From Dipylidium caninum (taxonomy: Eukaryota; Platyhelminthes; Cestoda; Cyclophyllidea; Dipylidiidae), in assembly GCA_017562135.1 (NCBI GenBank), contig QEYB01000003.1, positions 1 through 64,000 on the forward strand: DNA of 64,000 bases, read 5' to 3'. Of this stretch, positions 1 to 13,510 are shown piece by piece (the stretch's first letter is position 1; every line of letters starts with the position of its first letter). Both the position numbers and the translations under genes were made by a program. The notes under the pieces were generated by a model, which searched no databases, was not told the DNA's origin, and worked only from the letters and a program-made list of their open reading frames with translations.

Positions 1-605
1 TCGGGGTCCGGAAAGAACGCTTATTACCGAACGGAAATTCGACCAGCAATGTAACAGCGTGTAAGTTGAACCCGACATTATTGGACATTCAAAATATTAA
101 GTGTAACAGATAAATGAATAGAAATAGAAATTACCTCCATGAACAACAAAAAGTCGGATGACGAGAGAAGTCATTCGAAAAAATGGAATCTAAAGAAACC
201 CCTACACAAAAGAGAGTTATAACGTGAAGAGATTGAATAACAAGGAGAATAAAAAAACACGATAAAAAAAAGTTTTAAAAGGAACCATAAAAGCACCTAC
301 AATATGATTTAACTAAACCCAAAAGGAAAAAAAACTAACGTAAAATGTTGAGGATAAATACGAAAAGATAAATTAAATTATTAAAATTAAGGGACAAAGA
401 AAATAAAAAGAAAAAGTTAAAAATGGGAAACATTTTAGGAAAAAGGGAAAAGTAGAAAAAATTACGTTGCAAATAAATAAACAGAAGAGGAAAAGTCTAA
501 CAAAAGGAGAAAGATTCACATCATACGAAAAATTAAACACAACAAGCGCGAAAAAAGGAAGCAAGCAAGAAAAAGGCAGACTGCAAACAGGAGAAAAAAT
601 TAGCA
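1..605 (-). repeat. Left copy of AT-rich array flank (inverted repeat arm)
   Basis: This A-rich segment is the reverse complement of about 24,993-25,612, with scattered single-base insertions and deletions. The last bases before the array (tagcacgagtagatgtggag) match the right-hand boundary exactly in reverse complement. Base 1 of the window corresponds to about 25,608, just where the right copy passes into unique sequence. No gene is recognisable; open frames here are low-complexity. Confidence 0.88.
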
Positions 606-2532
606 CGAGTAGATGTGGAGGCAGCACACCGAGGCGGCTACTTGAGGCGTTTGCCAGTTGAGTGGACCAGTTGCCAGTGGCCACTTCCAAGCAGCAGCGA
701 GCTGTTGCCACTTCGTTGCCAGTGGAGCACGTCAGTGAGAGCGGTTCAGTGCGAACGCCAGCTTGCAGGCCTCAGTGCATTGTGAGGCGGAGCGAGATCC
801 AGCAGTCCAGCGAGGCGAGTGGAAGCAGTGTAAGCAGCTGGAAGCAGTGGGAAGCAGTGGAAGCAGGGGAAGCAGTGGAAGCAGTGGAAGCACGAGCAGT
901 ATGGGAAGCACGCAGAGCTCGGCGAAGGTCGGTTGAGCTCGTGAGCGCTCGTCTCACTCGCACTCTCGCTCGGCAGCTCGGAGGACGTGACGAGCAGAGC
1001 GAGGAAGAATGGAGCAGGTGCGGAGCTCGTTCCGAGGCGAGGACAATGGAGCACACTCTCCTCGTCCCAGTGTGGAGTGAGCAGACGACGGAGCGAGGTA
1101 TGGCAGGAGGTACGAGAACAGCGCGCTCGCCGGTGTCCACTGCCACGAGTTGTGACGCGCCCGAGTGAAGGAGGAGCACTGAGAGGTGGATATCGAGCAG
1201 TGGCGAGCGGGCGTGTCGTCGGGGTTAGCAGTGAGAGGCAAGCACACCGAGTGCGCTACTGAGGCGTTTGCCAGTGAGTGGGACCAGTTGCAGTGCACTT
1301 CCAGCAGCAGCGAGTGTGCGCACTCGTGTGCCAGTGGGAGCACGAGTGAGAGTCGTCAGTGCGAAGCCAGCTGCAGCCTCAGTAGCATTGTGAGGCGAGC
1401 GAGTCCAGCGAAGTCCAGCGGAGGCGAGTGGAAGCAGTGGAAGCAGTGGGAAAGAGTGGAAGCAGTGGAAGGCAGGGGAAGCAGTGGAAAGGCAGTGGAA
1501 GGCACGCAGCAGTATGCGGAAGCACGCAGAAGCTCGGTTGAGCTCGGTGAGCTCGGCCAGATCGGCCAGGTCGGGCCAGCTCGGCAGGACGGTGACGAGC
1601 AGCGAGAAGAATGGGCAGGTGGCGGAGCTCGTCCGAGGCGGAGGCAATGAGCACACTTCCTCGTCGGTTGGAGTGAGCAGACGACGGAGCGAGGTGGTGG
1701 AGGAGGTTGAGAGAACAGCTGCGCTCGCCGGTTGTCCACTTGCACGGTGTGGAGAGCCCGATGTGGAGGAGCACTGAGAGGTGGACATCGAGCAGTGGCG
1801 AGGTGGCGTGTCGTCGGGTAGCAGTTTGGAGACGCACACGAGTGCGGCTTAGAGGCGTTTGCATGAGTGGTACCAGTTGCAGTGGCACTTCCAGCAGCAG
1901 CGAGTGTGCCACTTCCGTGTGTGCCAGTTGAGACGGAGTGAGAGCGTCAGTGCCGAACGCCAGCTGCAGCCTCAGTGCATTGTGAGGCGGAGCGGGTTCC
2001 AGCGAGTCCAGCGAGTCCAGCGAAGGCGAGTCGAAGCAGTGAAGCATGGAAGCAGATGGAAAGCAAGGGGAAGCAGTGGAAGCAGGGGAAGCACGAGCAG
2101 TATGAAGCACGCAGGTCGGCGAGGTCGGTTGAGCTCGGTGAGCCGGTGAGCTCGGTGAGCTCGGTGAGCCTTTCGTGAGCTCGGTGGAGCTCGCCAGATC
2201 GGCCAGGTCGGGCCAGCTCGCGGAGACGGTGACGAGCAGCGAGAAGAATGGGAGCAGGTTGGCGGCAGCTCGTCGAGGGCGGAGGCATGAGCAACACTCT
2301 CCTCGTCAGTGTGGAGTGAGCAGCGACCGGAGGCGATGGTGAGGTGAGGAGGTGAAGAGAACAGCGCGCTCGCGGTGGTCCACTGCCACGGTGTGGAGGG
2401 CAGCCCGATGAGGGAGGAGCACTTGAGAGGTGGATATCGAGCAGTGGCGAGCCGTTGGCGTGTTCGTGGGTAGCAGGAGGGCAGCACACCGAGTGCGGCT
2501 ACTGAGGCGTTTGCCAGTGAGTGGACAGTTTG

Positions 2533-2564
<32 letters not shown>

Positions 2565-5500
2565 GTGGCACTTCCAGCAGCAGCGAGGTGTGCCACGTTC
2601 GTGTTGCCAGTGGGAGCACGATGAGAGCGTCAGTGCGAACGCCAGCTGGCAGCCTCAGTAGCATGTGAGGCCGGAGGCGAGTCCAGCGAGATACCAGCGA
2701 GGCGCAGTGAATCAGTGGGAAGCAGTGACAGCAGTGGAAGCAGTGGAAGCAGGAAGCAGTGAAAGCAGTGAATCACGAGCAGTATGGGGAAGCACGCAGA
2801 GCCGGTGAGCTCGGTAGCTCGGGCCAGAATCGGCCAGGTCGGCCAAGCTCGGGAGACGGTGACGAGCAGCGAGAAAATGGAGCAGGTGGCGGAGCTCTCC
2901 GAGGCGGAGCAATGAGCACATCTCTCTCGTCAGTGTGGAGTGAGCAGAACGAACGGAGGCGAGGTGGTGGAGGAGGTTGAGAGAACAGCGGGGCGGGGGG
3001 GTTTTCGCCGGTGTCCACTGCCACGGAATGTGGAGCAGCCCGATTTGGAGGAGCACTGAGAGGTGGACATCGAGCAGTGGCGAGGTTGGCGTGTCTCGGA
3101 GTCAGTGGAGGCAGCAACCGAGTGCGGTAACTTGAGGCAGCTTTGCCAGTGAGTGGACCCAGTTGCAGTGGCACTTTCCAGCAGCAGCAGGTGCCACTTC
3201 GTGCTGCCAGTGAGCAACGAGTGAGAGCGTCAGTGCGAACGCCAGCTGCAGCCTCAGTAGCATTGTGAGGCGGAGCGAGTCCAGCGAGTCCAGCGAGGGC
3301 GGTGGAAGCAGTGGAAGCAGTGGAAGCAGTGGAAGCAGTGAGCAGGGAAGCATGAAGCAGTGGAAGCAGTGGATAGCACGAGCAGTTATGAGGAAGCACC
3401 GCAGAGCATCGCGGGTCGGTGAGCTCGGTGAGCTCGCGTGAGCTCGGTGAGCTCGGCCAGATCGGCCAGGTCGGCAGCTCGGAGACGGTGACGAGCAGCG
3501 AGGAAGAAGGAGCAGGGTGGCGAGCTCGTCAGGCGGGGGGGGGGGGAAGGCACATGAGCCACACTCTCCTCGTCAGTGTGAGTGACAGGACGGACGGAGC
3601 GAGTGGTGAGGGAGCGTGAGGAACAGCGCGCTCGCGGTGTCCACTGCCACGGTGTGAGAGCGCCCGATGTGGAGGAGCACTGGAGGTGGACATCGAGCAG
3701 TGGCGAGCGTGGCGTTGTCGTCGGGTAGCAGTGGAGGGCAGCACACCCGAGTGCGGCTACTGAGGCGTTTTCAGTGGTTGGATCCAGTTGCAAGTGGCAC
3801 TTCCAGACAGCAGCGAGTGTGCCACTTCGTTCCAGTGGAGCAGAGTGAGAGCGTTCAGTTGCGAACGCAGCTTGCAGCCTCAGTAGCATTTGTGAGGCGA
3901 TCGAGCATCCAGCGAGCCAGCGAGCGAGTGGAAGCAGTGGAAGCAGTTGAAGCAGTGGAAGTTTAGTGGAATGCAGGGGAAGCGTGGAAGCAGTGAAGCA
4001 CGGAGCAGTATGGGAAGCACGCAGGAAGTCGGCAGGTCGGTTGAGCCGGTGAAAGGGGGGGGGGGGGGGGGGGGGGGGGGGGATGGGGGGGGGGGGGGGT
4101 GTCGTGAGCTTCGGTTGAGCTCGGCCAGATCGGCCAGGTCGGCCAGCTCGGAGACGGTGACGAGCAGCGAGGAAGAATGTAGCAGGTGGCGGAGCTCGTC
4201 CAGGCGGAGGGCAATGAGCACCACTCTCCTCGTCAGTGTGGAGTGAGCAGACGACCGGACGAGGTGGTGGAGGAGGTGATGAGAACAGCGCGCTCGGCCG
4301 GTGCCACTGCCACGTGTGGAGCAGCCCGATGTGGAGGAGCACTGAGAGGTGGACATCGAGCAGTTGGCGAGCGTGGCGTGTTCGTCGCGGTAGCAGTGAG
4401 CAGGACACACGGAGTGCGGCACTTGAGGCGTTTGCCAGTGAGTGGACCAGTTTGCAGTGGCACTTCCAGCAGCAGCGAGTGTGCCACTTCGTGTTGCCAG
4501 TGGGAGCACGAGTGAGAAGCGTCAGTAGCGAACGCCAGCTGCAGTCTCAGTGCATTGTGAGGCGGAGCGGAGTTCCAGCGAGTCCAGCGAGGCGGATTGG
4601 AAGCCAGTGGAACGCCAGTGAGCAGGTGGAAGCAGGGGAAGCAGATGGAACCAGTGGAAGCACGAGCAGTATGGGAAGCACGCAGAGACTCGCGAGGTCG
4701 CGTGAGCTCGGTTGAGTCGGTGAGCCCCCCCCCCCCTTCAGGTGAGCTCCGGTGAGCATCGGTGGCTCGGCCAGATCGGCCAGGTCGGCCAGCTCGGAGA
4801 CGGTGGACGATCAGGAGGAAGAATGGAGCAGGTGGCGGAGCTCGTCCAGGCGGAGGCAATGAGACCACTCTCGCTCGTCAGTGTTTTTTTTTTTATGAGG
4901 AGCAGACGACGGAGCGGAGGTGGTGGAGGAGGCTGAGAGAACAGCGCGCTCGCCGGTGTTCCACTGGCCACGGTGGGAAGCACGCCCGATGTGGAGGAGC
5001 AACTGAGAGTGGACATCGAGGCAGTGGCGAGGGTGGCGTTGTCGTCGGGTAGCGTGGAGGCGCACACCGGTGCGGCTACTGAGGCGTTTGCCGCAGTTGA
5101 GTGGACCAGTTGCAGTGGCACTTCCAGGCAGCAGCGAGGTGACCTTCGTGTGCAGTGGAGTCACGAGTGAGAGCGTCAGTGCGAACGCCCAGCTGCAGCC
5201 TCAGTAGCATTGTGAGGCGGAGCGAGTCCAGCGAGTCCAGCGAGGCGAGTGGAAGCATTTGGAAGCCAGTGGAACGCAGTGGAATCAGTGGAAGCAGGGA
5301 AGCAGTGGAAGCAGTGGAAGCAACTAGCAGTATGGGAAGACGCAGGGTGGGGGAGGGGGGGGGGGGGGGGGGGAGGTCCGGTGCTCGGAACGAGGTCGTG
5401 AGCTCGGTGAGCTCGGTTGAGCTCGGTCGAGCTCGGCCAGATCGGCCAGGTCGCAGCTCGAGACGGTGACGAGGCAGCGAGGAAGAATGCGAGCAGGTGG

Positions 5501-8500
5501 CGGAGCTTCGTTCCGAGCGGAAGGCACATGAGCAACACTCTCCTCGTCAGGTGGAGGAGCAGACGACGGAGCGAGGTTTGGTGGAGGAGTGAGAGAACAG
5601 CGCGCTCGCGGTGTCCACTGCCACGGTCTGTGGACAGCCGAATGTGGAGGAGCACTGAGAGGTGGATATCGAGCAGTGTGGAGCGTGGCGTGTCGTCGGG
5701 TAGGCAGTGGAGTCAGCACAGCCGAGTTGCGGCTATGAGGCGTTTGCCAGTGAGTGGACCAGTTGCAGTGCACTTCAGCAGCAAGCGAGTGTGCCACTTC
5801 GTTGTGCCAGTGGGAGCACGAGTGAGAGCGTCAGCTGCGAACGCCAGCTGGGCAGCCTCAGTAGCATTGTGAGCCAGCGAGTCCAGCGAGTCCAGCGGTC
5901 CGCTCGAGGCGAGTGGAAGCAGTGGAAGCAGTCGGAAGCAGGGGAAGCAAGTGGAAGCAGTGGGAAGCAGGGGAAGCAGTGGAAGCAGTGGAAGCACAGC
6001 AGAATGGGAAGCACGCAGACCGCGCGAGCGTCGGTGAAGTGGTGAGCTCGTGAGCTCGGCAGATTCGGCCAGGTCGGCCAGCGGAGACGTGACCGAGCAC
6101 GAGGAAGAATGGAGCAGGTGCGGCGTCCGAGGCGGAGGCAATGAGCACACTTCCTCGTCAGTGTGGAATGAGCAGACACTGAGCGATTGTGGTGGAGGAG
6201 GTGAAGAGAAACAGCGCGCTCGCCGGTGTCCACTGCCCACGGTCGTGGAGCAGCCCGATTGTGGAGGAGCACTGAGAGTGCTGGACATTCGAGCAGTGGC
6301 GAGCTGGCGTGTCGTCGGCGTAGCAAGTGGAGGCAGTCACACCGAGTGCGGCTACTGGGCGTTTGCCAGTGAGTGCGACCAGTATGCAGATGGCACTTCC
6401 GTGCGAGATTTGTTGCCACTTTCGGTGTGACCTTGGGAGCACGAGTGAGAGCGTCACAGTTTGCGAACGCCAGCTGCAGCCTCAGTAGCATTTGTTGAGC
6501 GGAGCCGAGTCCAGCGATGTTGCCAGCGAGGCGAAGTGGAACAGTGGAAGCAGTGAAGCAGTGGAACGCAGTGGGAAGCAGGGGAAGCAGTTGGAAGCAA
6601 GTGGAAGCACGAGCAGTATTGGAAGCACGCAGAAGCTCGGCGAGGTCGGTGAGCTCGGTAGCTTCGGTGAGCTCGCGCCAGATCGGAGGGGCCAGGTCGG
6701 CCAGCTCGGAGACGGTGACGAGCAGCGAGGAGAATGAGTCAGGTGGCGGAGCTTCGTCCGAGGCGGAGGCAAAATGGGGAAACACACCTCTCCTCGCTCA
6801 GTGTGGAGTGAGCAGACCGAACGGGCGAGGTGGTGGAGGAGGTGAGAGAACAGCGCGCTCGCGGTGTCCACTGACCACGGTGTTGGCAGCAAGCCCGATG
6901 TGGAGGAGCACGAGAGGTGGACATCGAGCAGTGGCGAGCGTGGCGTGTCGTCGGTAGCAGTGGAGGCAGCACCACGAGTGCGGCTACTGAGGCGTTTGCC
7001 AGTGAGTTGGACCAGTTGCAATGCACTTCAGCAGCAGCGAGGTGCCACTTCGTGTTGCCAGTGGGAGCACGATTAAGAGCGTCAGTGCGAAACGCAGCTG
7101 CAGCCTCAGTAGGCTGTTGAGCGGAGCAGGTCCAGCGATCCAGCGAGGGCGAGCTGAAGAGTGGAAGCAGTGGAAGCAGTGGAACAGTGGAAATCCGCAA
7201 AGGGGAAGCAAGTGGAAGCAGTGGAAGCACGACAGTATGGGAAGCACGCAGAGTCGGCGGGTCGTGAGCTCGGTGAGCTCGGTGAGCTCGGCCAGGATCG
7301 GCCAGGGTCGGCCAGCTCCGGAGACGGTGACGAGCAGCGGGAGAATTGGAGAGGTGGCGGAGCTGTCGAGGCGGAGGAGCAATGAGGCACACTTTCCTCG
7401 TCAGGTGTGAGTGAGCAGACGACGGAGCGAGGTGGTAGGAGGAGGTGAGAGAACAGCGCGCTCGCGTGTCCACTGCCACGGTGTGGAGCATGCCCGATGA
7501 ATGGAGGAGCACTGAGAGGTGGACATCGAGCAGTGGCGAGCGTGGTGTCGTCGGTAGCAGTTGGAGCAGACACCGAGGCGGCTACTGAGGCGTTTGCCAG
7601 TGAGTGGACCAGTTGCAGTCGGGCACTTCCAGCAGCAGCGAGTGTGCCACTTCGTGTGCAGTGGGCACGAGTGAAGGCGTCCGTGGCGAACGCCAGCTGA
7701 AGCCTCAGTAGCATGTGAGGCCGGAGCGAGTCCAGCGAGTCCAGCGAGGCGAAGTGGAAGCAGGTGGAAGCAGTGGAAGCAGTGGGAAGCAGTGGACAGG
7801 AAGCAGTGGAAGCAGTGGAAGCAACGGCCAGTATGGGAAGCAGCGAGCTCGGTTGAGCTTCGGTGAGCTTCGGTGAGCTCGGCCAATCGGCCAGGTCGGC
7901 CAGCTCGGAGACGGTGACTAGCAGCGAGAAAGATGTAGCAGTGGCGGAGTCGTTCCGAGGCGGAGGCAATGAGCACACTCTCCTGTTCAGTGTGGATTTG
8001 AGCAGCGACGGAGCAGGTGGTGGAGGAGGTGAGAGAACAGCCGCGCTCGCCGGTGTCCACTGCCACGGTGTGGAGCAGCCCATTGTGGAGGAGCACTGAG
8101 AGAGTGGGACATCGAGGCAGTGGCGAGCGTTGGCGTGTCGTTCGGGTAGCAGTGGGCAGCACACCGAGTGCGGCATAACTTGAGGCGTTTTGCCAGTTGA
8201 AGTGACCGTTGCAGTGGCACTTCCAGCAGCAGCGGTTGTGCCACGTTCGGTGTGTGCCAGTGGAGCACGAGTGAGAGCGTAGTGCGAAACGCCAGCTGCA
8301 GCATCCAGTAGCATTGTTGAGGCGGAGGCGAGTCCAGCGAGTCCAGCCGAGTGTCAGCGAGGCGAGTGAATTCAGTTGAAGCAGGGAAGCCAGTGGAAGC
8401 AGGGGAAGCAGTGGATATATCCACTTATGGGAAGCACGCAGAGCTCAGGCGAGGTCGGTGAGCTCGGTGACTCGGTGAGCTCGGTGACTTCTGCCAGATC

Positions 8501-11500
8501 GGCCAGGTCGGCCAGTCGGAGACGGTTGACGAGCAGCGGAGGAAGAATGGAGCAGGTGGCGGAGCTCGTCCGAGGCGGAGGCAATAGCACATCTCCTTCG
8601 TCCAGTGTGGAGTGAGCAGACACGGAGCGAGGTGGTGGAGGAGGTGAGAGAACAGCGCGCTCGCCGGTGTCCACTGCCACGGGTGTGAGCAAGCCCGATA
8701 GTGGAGGAGCAGCTGAGGAGGTCTGGACATCGAGCAGTGGCGAGCGTGCGTTCGTCGGGTAGCAGTGGAGGCAGCCACACCGAGGCTGCGGCTACTGAGC
8801 GGTTTGCCAGTGAGTGGACCAGTTGCAGTGGCGTGTGAGCAGCGAGTGTTTGCCACTTTCGTGTGCCAGTGGGAGCACGAGTGAGAGACCTCAGTTGCGA
8901 ACGCCAGGCCTGCAAGTGCACTCCCCAGATAGACGATAATAATAGTAGACCTCAATACCGTCCTCTCAGCGAGATACACTATCCTTGGAGTGGAAGCAGT
9001 GTAGCAGTGGAAAGCAGGGAAGCAGTGGTAAGCAGGGGAAGCAGTGGAAGCAGTGAAAGCACGAGCAGTAATGGGAAGACACGCAGAGCTCTCGGTGAGC
9101 TCGGTGAGCTCGGTAGCTCGGCCAGTCGGCCAGTCGGCCAGCTTCGGGAGACTGGTGCGAGCAGCGAGAAAGAATGTAGCAGGTGGCGGAGCTCAGTCGA
9201 GGCGGAGGCAATGAGCACACTCTCCTCGTTTTTCCCCAGTTGGTTGGGGGGGTGAGCAGGGACGACGGAGCGAGGTGGTGGGTGAGGAGGTGTGAGAACA
9301 GCCGCGCTCGCGGTGTCCACTGCCACGGATATAAGCCCGATGTGGAGGAGCACTGAAGAGGTGAGACATCGAGCAGTGGCGAGCGTGGCGTGTCGTCGGT
9401 AGCAGGAGGGCAGCACACCGGTCGGCTACTGAGGCGTTTGCCGTGAGTTGACCAGTTGCAGTGGCCACTTCCGCCCAGCAGCTAGTGTGCCACTTTCGTG
9501 TGCCAGTGGGAGCCCGCAGTGAGCAAGCGTTCAGTGCGAACGCCAGCTGCAGCCTCAGTAGCACTTGTGAGGCGGAGCGAGGTTCTCCAGCGGTCCAGCG
9601 AGTCAAACGAGGCGAGTGGAAGCCGTGGAAGCAAGGTGAAGCAGTGGAGCAGGGGAAGCGTGGAACAGTGGAACACGAGCAGTATGGAAGCACGCAGAGC
9701 TCGGGTAGCTCGGTGAGCTCGGTAGAGCTCGGCCAGATCGGCCAGGTCGCGCCAGCTTCGGGACGGTGACGAGCAGCGAGGAAGAATGGAGCAGGTGGCC
9801 GGAGCTCGTCCGAGGCGGAGGCATGAGCACACCTTCCTCGTCGTGTGGAGTTGAGAGACGACGGAGCGAGTGGTGGAGGGAGGTGACGAAACAGCGTCGC
9901 AGGTGTCCAACGCCACGGTGGAGCAGCCCGATTTTGTGGAGAGACTGAGAAGGTGGACACTCGAGCAGTGCGAGCGCTGCGTTCGTCGGGTAGCAGTGGA
10001 GGCAGCACACCGAGTGCGGCTACTGAAGGACGTTGACCAGTGAAGTGACCAGTTGCAGTGGGCACTTCCAGCAGCAGCGAGTGTGCCACTGTGTGCCAGT
10101 GGGAGCACGAGTGAGAGCGTCAGTGCGAACGCAGCGCAGCCTCAGTAGCATTGTTAGCAGGCGGAGCAGTCCAGCGCGAGGTCCAGCGAGGCGAGAATGA
10201 GAAGCAGTGGAAGCAGTGGAAGCAGTGGAAGCAGTGGAACAGGGTAAGCTCAGTGGAAGCAGGGAAGCACGAGCAGTAGGGATAGCACGCCAGAGCTCGG
10301 CGAGGTCGGTGAGCTCGGTGAAGCTCGGTGAGCTCGGTTGAGCTCGGCCAGATCGCCAGGTCGCCAGCATCGGAGACGTGACGAGCAGCGAAGGAAGAAT
10401 GGAGCAGGTGGCGGAGCTCGTCCGAGGCGGAGGCAATGAGCACACTCTCCTCGTCAGTGTGGAGTGAGCAGAACGACGGAGCGAGGTGGTGGAGGAGGTG
10501 AGAGAACAGCGCGCTGCGGTTGTCCACTGCCACGGTGTGGTGAGCAGGCCCCGATGTGGAGGAGCACTGTAGAGGTGGAATCGAGCAGTTGGCGACGTGG
10601 CGTTGTCGTCGGTAGCAGTGGAGGCAGCACACGAGTTGGGGCTACTGAGGCGTTTTGCCAGTGAGTGGACCAGTTGCAGTGCACTTCCAAGCAGCAGCGA
10701 GTGTGCCCACTTCTGTTGTGCCTAGTGGCGAGCACGAGTGAGAGCGTCTAGTGCGAACGCCCAGCTGCAGCCTCAGTAGCATTGTGAGGCGAGCGAGTCA
10801 CAGCGAGTCCAGCGAGGCGAGTGGAAGACAGGTGGAAGCAGGCTTGAAGCAGGGGAAGCAGTGGAAGCAGTGGAAGCACGAGCAGTCATGGGAAGCACGC
10901 AGGAGCTCGGCGAGGTCGGTGACTCGGTAGCTCGGTTGAGCTTCTGCCAGATCGGCCAGGTCGCCAGCGTCGAAGACGGTGACGAGCAGCGAGAAAAGAA
11001 TGTAGCAGGTGGCGGAGCTTCGTCCGAGGCGGGAGGCAATGAGCACACTCTGCCTCGCAGTGTGGAGTGAGCAGACGGAGGAGCGAGGGGGTGGAGGAGG
11101 TGAGAGAACAAGCGCGCTTCGCCTCGGTGTCCACTGCCACGGTGTGGGCAGCCCGATGTGGAGAGCACTGAGAGGTGGACATCGAGCAGTGTCGAGCGTG
11201 GCGTGTCGTCGTTGGTAGCAGTGGAGGCAGCACAGCCGTAGTGCGGCTACTGAGGCGTTTTGCCAGTGATGGACCAGTTGCAGTGCACTTCCCAGCAGCA
11301 GCGAGTGTGCCACTTCGTGTGCCAGTGGAGTCACGTGAGTGAGAGCGTCAGTGCGAACGCCAGCTGCAGCCTCGTAGCATTGTGAGCGCTAAGCGACGGC
11401 CAGTGCGAGTCCGAGTACAGACTATCGACGAGTGAGAGCGAGTGAGCTCTCTAGCAGTGGATGCGGAAGCAGGGGAAGCGAGTCGGAAGCTAGTGGAGCT

Positions 11501-12525
11501 CAGCAGGCAGTAATGGTGCACCGACATGAGCGCCTCGGTGACGATCCCGTGTATCAAACGCTAGAGCTCGGCGCTGAGTCCGGCGCCCAGAAAGTGTACG
11601 CGCTCGCGAGCCGCGCGCGAAGATAGAGAGCAAGGTCGGCGGAGCTGTCCGAGTGGCCTGGAGGCTCAATAGAGCACACATCTCTCGTCCAGTGTCGTAG
11701 TGAGCATTTGACGGACGGAGCGAGGTGGTGGAGGAGTTGAGAGAACAGCGCGCTCGCCGGTGTCACTGCCACGGTGTTTGGAGCAGCCGATGTGGAGGAG
11801 CACTGAGGGTGGACATCGAGCAGTGGGAGCGTGCGTGTCGTCGGGTAGCAGTGGAGGAGCACACCGAGTGCCGGCTATGGGCGTTTGCAGTGAGTGGACC
11901 AGTTGCAGTTGGCACTTCAGCAGCAGCGAGTGTTGCACTTCGTGTGCAGTGTGGAGCACGAGTGAGAGCGTCAGTGCGAACGCCAGCTGCAGCCTCAGTG
12001 GCTTGTGAGGCGGGAATGCGAGTCCAGCCGAGTCCAGCGAGGCGAGTGAAGCGTGGAAGCAGTGCGAAGCAGTGGAAGCAGTGGAAGCAGGGGAAGCAGT
12101 GGAAAGCGTGGAAGCACGACGCAGTAATGGAAGCCACGCCAGAGCTCGGCGAGGTCGGTGAGTCTCGGTGAGCTCGTGAGCTCGGCCAGATCGGGCCAGG
12201 TCGGCCAAGCTCGGAGACGGATGACGCGAGCAGCGAGGAAGAATGTAGCACGGTTGGCGGAGCTCGGTCCGAGCGGAGGCAATGGAGCCACACTCTCCTT
12301 CGTAGTGTGGAAGTGAGCAGGACGACGGAGCAGGTGTGGCAGATGAGGTTGAATGAGAACAGCGCGCTCGCCGGTGTTCCACATGTCCACGGTGTGGAGA
12401 CAGCCCGATTGGAGGAGCACTGAAGGTGGACATCGAGCCAGTGGCGAGCGTGGCGTGTCGTCGGGTAGCAGTGAGGCAGCACACGAGTGCGGCTACTGAG
12501 GCGTTTTGCCAGTGAGTGGACCCAA
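606..12525 (-). repeat. Satellite array, left (inverted, indel-rich) arm
   Basis: About 19-20 tandem copies of a roughly 600-bp GC-rich unit, in the opposite orientation to the right arm. A recurring landmark (cctcagtagcattgtgaggc and variants) appears near 780, 1387, 1980, 2663, 3262, 3887, 4552, 5209, 5866, 6490, 7713, 8315, 10,150, 10,770 and 11,370. Sub-repeats are runs of tggaagcag and ggtgagctc. Almost every unit carries many private one-base insertions or deletions, and several hold homopolymer runs absent from the right arm. This looks like uncorrected single-read sequence. All open frames in this arm are interrupted by-products. Confidence 0.9.
8925..8992. other. Non-satellite patch inside the left arm
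   Basis: About 65 bases including gatagacgataataatagta replace the expected unit sequence between the gcgaacgccag landmark and the tggaagcag run. No right-arm unit holds this text. It could be a local base-calling failure or a real small insertion; the noise around it favours the former. Confidence 0.4.
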
Positions 12526-13510
12526 ACCCCCCAAAGACACATAAAACTCAAAAAACCGGAAAATCAAACAATATAAAAAGACATATAATAAACCCGTGCC
12601 ATCGTCTCACATGTGGAGGTTGCACTCTCTCAAACAGCTCAGCAGCGCTGATTGCCTACTCTTCGTACTGACTGCTCTCAGATAGAGTGGATCGTCTGAG
12701 CTCTTGAGAGTCCTCTTCCGAGATTCGGAGCGAGTGCGCGAGCGTGGCAGATAGAGTGGTGTTGGCGGAAGCTCGACCTGTACGCTCCTCACAGACCGCG
12801 AGCTCTTCAAGCGACGCACCGTAAGTGCGTACAGTCATAGAGTGAGCCAGAGCACGTCCTCGTATAAGCACACGACAGCTGCACAATGCTCGGAAACGAG
12901 CTCGTCTATCGGACTGAGGGCTGCTTCTCATGGTCGAGCTAGCATCTGCAAGATTACTCGCTCGCATACAGAAGTCTCTCTCTGAAGATATCTACTGCTC
13001 TCGTGCTGATAAGCGTCGATCGGGTGAGCTCTCGCCTATACTGTATAGCATCCACGCCCTCCACGGTTGAGACAGCGGTTATCGATGATCGTCCGCCAGC
13101 TCTCGAACTCTGCTGCTATCGCGCAGTGACCTCGCTCGCTACGTCCGTCTCGGCGAGTACCTGACTCGATACCCGAGAGCAGAATAGCGCATCTATCCTC
13201 TCTATCTCTAAAGCTCGTAGAGATAGCTGAGTAGAGCGCGCGCGCGACGCGCTCGCGCGTGCGCTCGACTTATGACTCGGCAACTCTCCTAACTTTCCTC
13301 ATTCTCTCTCCTGCATTGCTGTCTCGCTGTGATGCAGCAGTGTCATCTGCTCCCTGCCTTCAACGTTGGGACTTGTAAAGTTCCACGCTCGCTGGACTCG
13401 CTGGAGCCGCGTCCGCCGTTAACACAAGTCTACCTATGCTGGCTGTTCGCACTGACGCTCTGTCACTCTAGATTGCTGCCACGCTGCACAGACGGAAAGT
13501 AGGCACACCA
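12526..13510. other. Centre of the palindrome, non-repetitive or unreadable
   Basis: The left arm stops after an intact satellite start and passes into an A-rich stretch (ccaaagacacataaaactca at about 12,530). It is followed by about 900 bases with a vague satellite-like composition but no alignable unit. A self-complementary CG-rich run lies at about 13,230-13,265. This spot is close to the midpoint of the whole inverted repeat. I see no gene or RNA here. The likely explanation is the turning point of a fold-back molecule with poor base calls. Confidence 0.6.

Noticed and set aside
2532..2561. Poly(A)/poly(T) tail of a retrotransposed element in the left arm
   Set aside because: It interrupts a unit with no foreign sequence beside it and no duplication, and similar G and C runs occur nearby; a base-calling artefact is simpler.
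12526..13510. Telomere or sequencing adaptor at the palindrome centre
   Set aside because: No TTAGGG-type repeat and no recognisable hairpin adaptor sequence was seen; only low-quality, composition-biased sequence.
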